This document shows, piece by piece, positions 5,403 to 7,559 of a DNA stretch of 7,559 bases (its first letter is position 1; every line of letters starts with the position of its first letter). Made by a program: the position numbers and the translations under genes. The DNA is from Candidatus Rifleibacteriota bacterium (GTDB lineage: Bacteria > Riflebacteria > Ozemobacteria > Ozemobacterales > Ozemobacteraceae). The notes beneath the pieces were generated by a model, which saw nothing but the letters and a program-made list of their open reading frames with translations, had not been told where the DNA came from and ran no database searches. Where the stretch lies: contig JAKJFO010000061.1 of assembly GCA_022704885.1 (NCBI GenBank), forward strand, positions 1 to 7,559, given 5' to 3'.

Positions 5403-7559
5403 ATGGAAAGCGGACCACATAGATTCACCAGATTTGTGCTCATTTATGCACTGCTGGTAGCTACCCCGGTCATATTTTCCCTGTTGCTCTGCCTGCATAT
5501 CGTCGATCACTACAGCCATTTCTGGCAGGAACGGGCAGCAGAAAGTTCTGAGACAAAGGCGTCTGAACTGGTCAGACAGCTGGATTCAGAGCAGATTTTT
5601 CTGCCGCACTTCCGCGCCCTCACCGGGCAGATTCTCGCACTGCCGAAGCTCGACGAAACTCAGATAGCAGAACTTGCCGAAAAGACCTTTGCCGCAATTT
5701 CACAGCGATTTTTCGTCTATGTTTTCGACAGCCGGGGCAAATTGCTGAAAACAGGGCTGGCACCCGTCGATACTGAAGCTGGAATCGACTATCTGTGGCG
5801 GTTCGCGCATGACGACAGTTACGAAGGCGAAGGGCGCGAGCGCCGGGGCGACTACGGCAAGCTGGTCGGTCGTTATTTTTCACCACGCAACATCAAACAC
5901 AGCAACGATGTCTGTCACACCGTCGAAAACCCGAAAAGCACCGGCCTGCTCTACCATAGAAAGCGCGAGGCCTACGGCGACGACAAAAGCGGTGTCATGA
6001 TATTTCTCGACCTGAATATCGAGTTCGAACGCCACCTGCAGAAAAAAGTCGATCTTTACAGCTCGGTCGATGAGCCGGTTTTTTTCGAGCGGGCCGATGG
6101 CACCTGGCAGGGCACTGCCAGTTCTGCAGTCGCCGCGGAAAAAGTATTGAAACTCGGCTATTCCAGAACGAAAAACAAAGCCATTGACGACGACTACCTC
6201 TGGCTTCGCATTGGCTTTCGCGATTTTCATATTTACGTCGGCCGGCGGCTTTCTCTCGACTATTATTTGCGTCTCAAGTGGCTGGCCGCGTTAATGGCCG
6301 GCCTGCTCATGATATCGAGTTTTCTGATTCTGCTGCGCAATCTGACAACTGGCGACGGAATAAGGGTTTCGATACGCTACAAGCTCATCGCAATATTCAT
6401 TTTTGCCGTTTATCTGCCAGTTCTCGGCCTTTTCATGGTAAGTTTCAACGGTCTCAACGATCGCCGCACAGTTCTTGAGAACGAAGCGCGAAAAGGCATG
6501 CAGGATATTCTTTACAAGATCGACGCAGCTTTTGCCGACAAGGAAGAGCAGATTCTCGCGAACTTCGAAAGGCTTTATAACGACAGAGAGTGGCAGGCTA
6601 AGCTTTCAGACGACTGGGCCTACAACGACTACCTCTTGCGCAAGCATGCTGGAGTTGCGCTTGAAGGAGAAAACTTTTTCAATCACCTCGACATCCGAAA
6701 CATACATCTGGAGCAGGTTCACACGACAGCCCGCGGTATCGCCAACGATCGCATCAAAGAGATAAATCGCATCATCAGCCTCATCTGCCTCGAACGTTTT
6801 ATGCCTGAGCAGATTTCAAAGAATCGGGTTAAGCTGCGTCAGTCCGATTTCATACTCAAAAACATGATGGAAAATCCGGTTCTCGGTTTCAGCAGTTTTT
6901 ACGAACAGCCCGGGCGTCTGGTCGAAATGGACTTTGAAGGATCAAGCTTCTACTGGTACTGGAACTATTACCCGGATGCCGGCGACGGCGTCGCCTTTTT
7001 TTCAGGTAATACCAGAGTGCATCTGAATGTCGAAAATTTTTTGAGCAACGTGCTCAGGCAGCGTTTCAGCATCGGCAACACTTCTCTAGTCATGGCGGCA
7101 TATTTTCCGGCTTTACAGAGCTGGGCCCCAGATGAAGCCGTCAAGGAAAACGAACTTGCCAAGCTGGTAAAGCTGACCGAAATCAGCAAAACCCTTGAAT
7201 CAGGACGAATAAGTTATGGCGGTGACCGCTATCTCGCCATCTGCCTGCCTGGCATCAAGCTCAAGGGCGCTATCGTCTCGTGCCTTTTTCCGCAGTCACA
7301 GATCGACGATCGTATCGACCGCCAGCGGATACAGATATACCGGGGCATGGCTCTGATTCTTATCATTTCTGTATTTACCGGCCTGCTGCTGACGAAATAT
7401 TTTCTGCAGCCGGTGAGTGAACTCAATCTCGGCATGAAAGCCCTGCGTCAACGCGACACCGATTTTCGGGTTGAGATAAACAGCCAGGATGAACTCGGAG
7501 AACTGGGCAACACTTTCAACCAGATGATGGTCGAGGTTAAGGAAATGCTGCTGGCCGGG
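5403..7559 (+). CDS. Four-helix membrane sensor with two extracytoplasmic regions and HAMP domain (3' truncated)
   Basis: I translated this frame from ATG 5403 to the window edge: 719 codons without a stop. Predicted layout is TM1 at 11-33; extracytoplasmic region 34-292, including a PAS/Cache-like strand pair RFFVYVFDSRGKLLKTG (102-118); TM2 about 293-312; a short basic cytoplasmic turn (RNLTTGDGIRVSIRYK); TM3 about 327-348; a second extracytoplasmic region 349-646; TM4 about 647-667; then a HAMP domain 664-716. The HAMP shows the conserved Pro670 (FLQPVSEL) and the DELGELGNTFNQM second helix. HAMP domains pass signals from membrane sensors to cytoplasmic outputs, so a histidine kinase, methyl-accepting, cyclase or PP2C-type phosphatase domain should follow, but none is in the window. 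The tandem sensor arrangement is unusual, since one periplasmic loop between two helices is the norm. Ligand and pathway are unknown. The gene lies downstream of the recA terminator with no visible promoter of its own. Confidence 0.88.
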   Translation, partial: MESGPHRFTRFVLIYALLVATPVIFSLLLCLHIVDHYSHFWQERAAESSETKASELVRQLDSEQIFLPHFRALTGQILALPKLDETQIAELAEKTFAAISQRFFVYVFDSRGKLLKTGLAPVDTEAGIDYLWRFAHDDSYEGEGRERRGDYGKLVGRYFSPRNIKHSNDVCHTVENPKSTGLLYHRKREAYGDDKSGVMIFLDLNIEFERHLQKKVDLYSSVDEPVFFERADGTWQGTASSAVAAEKVLKLGYSRTKNKAIDDDYLWLRIGFRDFHIYVGRRLSLDYYLRLKWLAALMAGLLMISSFLILLRNLTTGDGIRVSIRYKLIAIFIFAVYLPVLGLFMVSFNGLNDRRTVLENEARKGMQDILYKIDAAFADKEEQILANFERLYNDREWQAKLSDDWAYNDYLLRKHAGVALEGENFFNHLDIRNIHLEQVHTTARGIANDRIKEINRIISLICLERFMPEQISKNRVKLRQSDFILKNMMENPVLGFSSFYEQPGRLVEMDFEGSSFYWYWNYYPDAGDGVAFFSGNTRVHLNVENFLSNVLRQRFSIGNTSLVMAAYFPALQSWAPDEAVKENELAKLVKLTEISKTLESGRISYGGDRYLAICLPGIKLKGAIVSCLFPQSQIDDRIDRQRIQIYRGMALILIISVFTGLLLTKYFLQPVSELNLGMKALRQRDTDFRVEINSQDELGELGNTFNQMMVEVKEMLLAG

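Noticed and set aside
5905..5925. Possible heme-binding Cys-His motif in the first sensor region (VCHTVENP)
   Set aside because: Only a single Cys is present next to His; the CxxCH pattern needed for covalent c-type heme is absent.
5880..6230. Minus-strand ORF of 116 codons opposite the sensor gene
   Set aside because: It is antisense to a continuous 719-codon frame with clear domain structure, and has no supporting features of its own.
1..7559. CRISPR arrays, tRNA or rRNA genes, insertion sequences, phage or defence genes
   Set aside because: No regularly spaced repeats, cloverleaf-like segments, transposase or integrase motifs, or terminal inverted repeats were seen on either strand.

Overview
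The window is about 7.6 kb of chromosome-like DNA with moderate G+C and dense coding on both strands. It suggests a Gram-negative-type bacterium: there is a peptidoglycan-recycling kinase (AnmK), a Sec-exported TPR protein, a bitopic membrane protein and a large membrane sensor. GTG and TTG starts are used alongside strong AGGAGG-type ribosome binding sites. Several proteins match no family I can name, so an uncultured or poorly sampled phylum is plausible. I cannot place it from sequence alone.

Left arm (1-2948, + strand): three tightly packed genes look like one operon. They are the 3' end of a DHH/DHHA1 phosphoesterase of the NrnA type, an exported protein with a DxDxDxNxE acidic loop and TPR-like repeats (its ATG overlaps the upstream TGA), and a single-pass membrane protein of unknown function with a TTG start 2 nt after the previous stop.

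Middle (2959-4261): anmK lies on the - strand, converging on the left operon with a 10-nt gap. It is divergent from recA across a 157-nt intergenic region that holds candidate promoters for both.

Right arm (4262-7559, + strand): recA is complete at both ends but broken near codon 224. The sequence reads as a 16-nt deletion inside the conserved ALKFxxSVRLDxRR segment. It shifts frame, removes five conserved residues and gives a predicted 260-aa truncated product. A strong hairpin plus T-run terminator follows recA. After it begins a long ORF, open to the window edge (719 codons seen), for a four-helix membrane sensor with two extracytoplasmic regions and a HAMP domain; its output domain lies outside the window.

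The most notable observation is the recA lesion: either a true loss or phase change of the recombinase, or an assembly or sequencing error. I found no convincing undescribed system such as a defence island, CRISPR array or mobile element.
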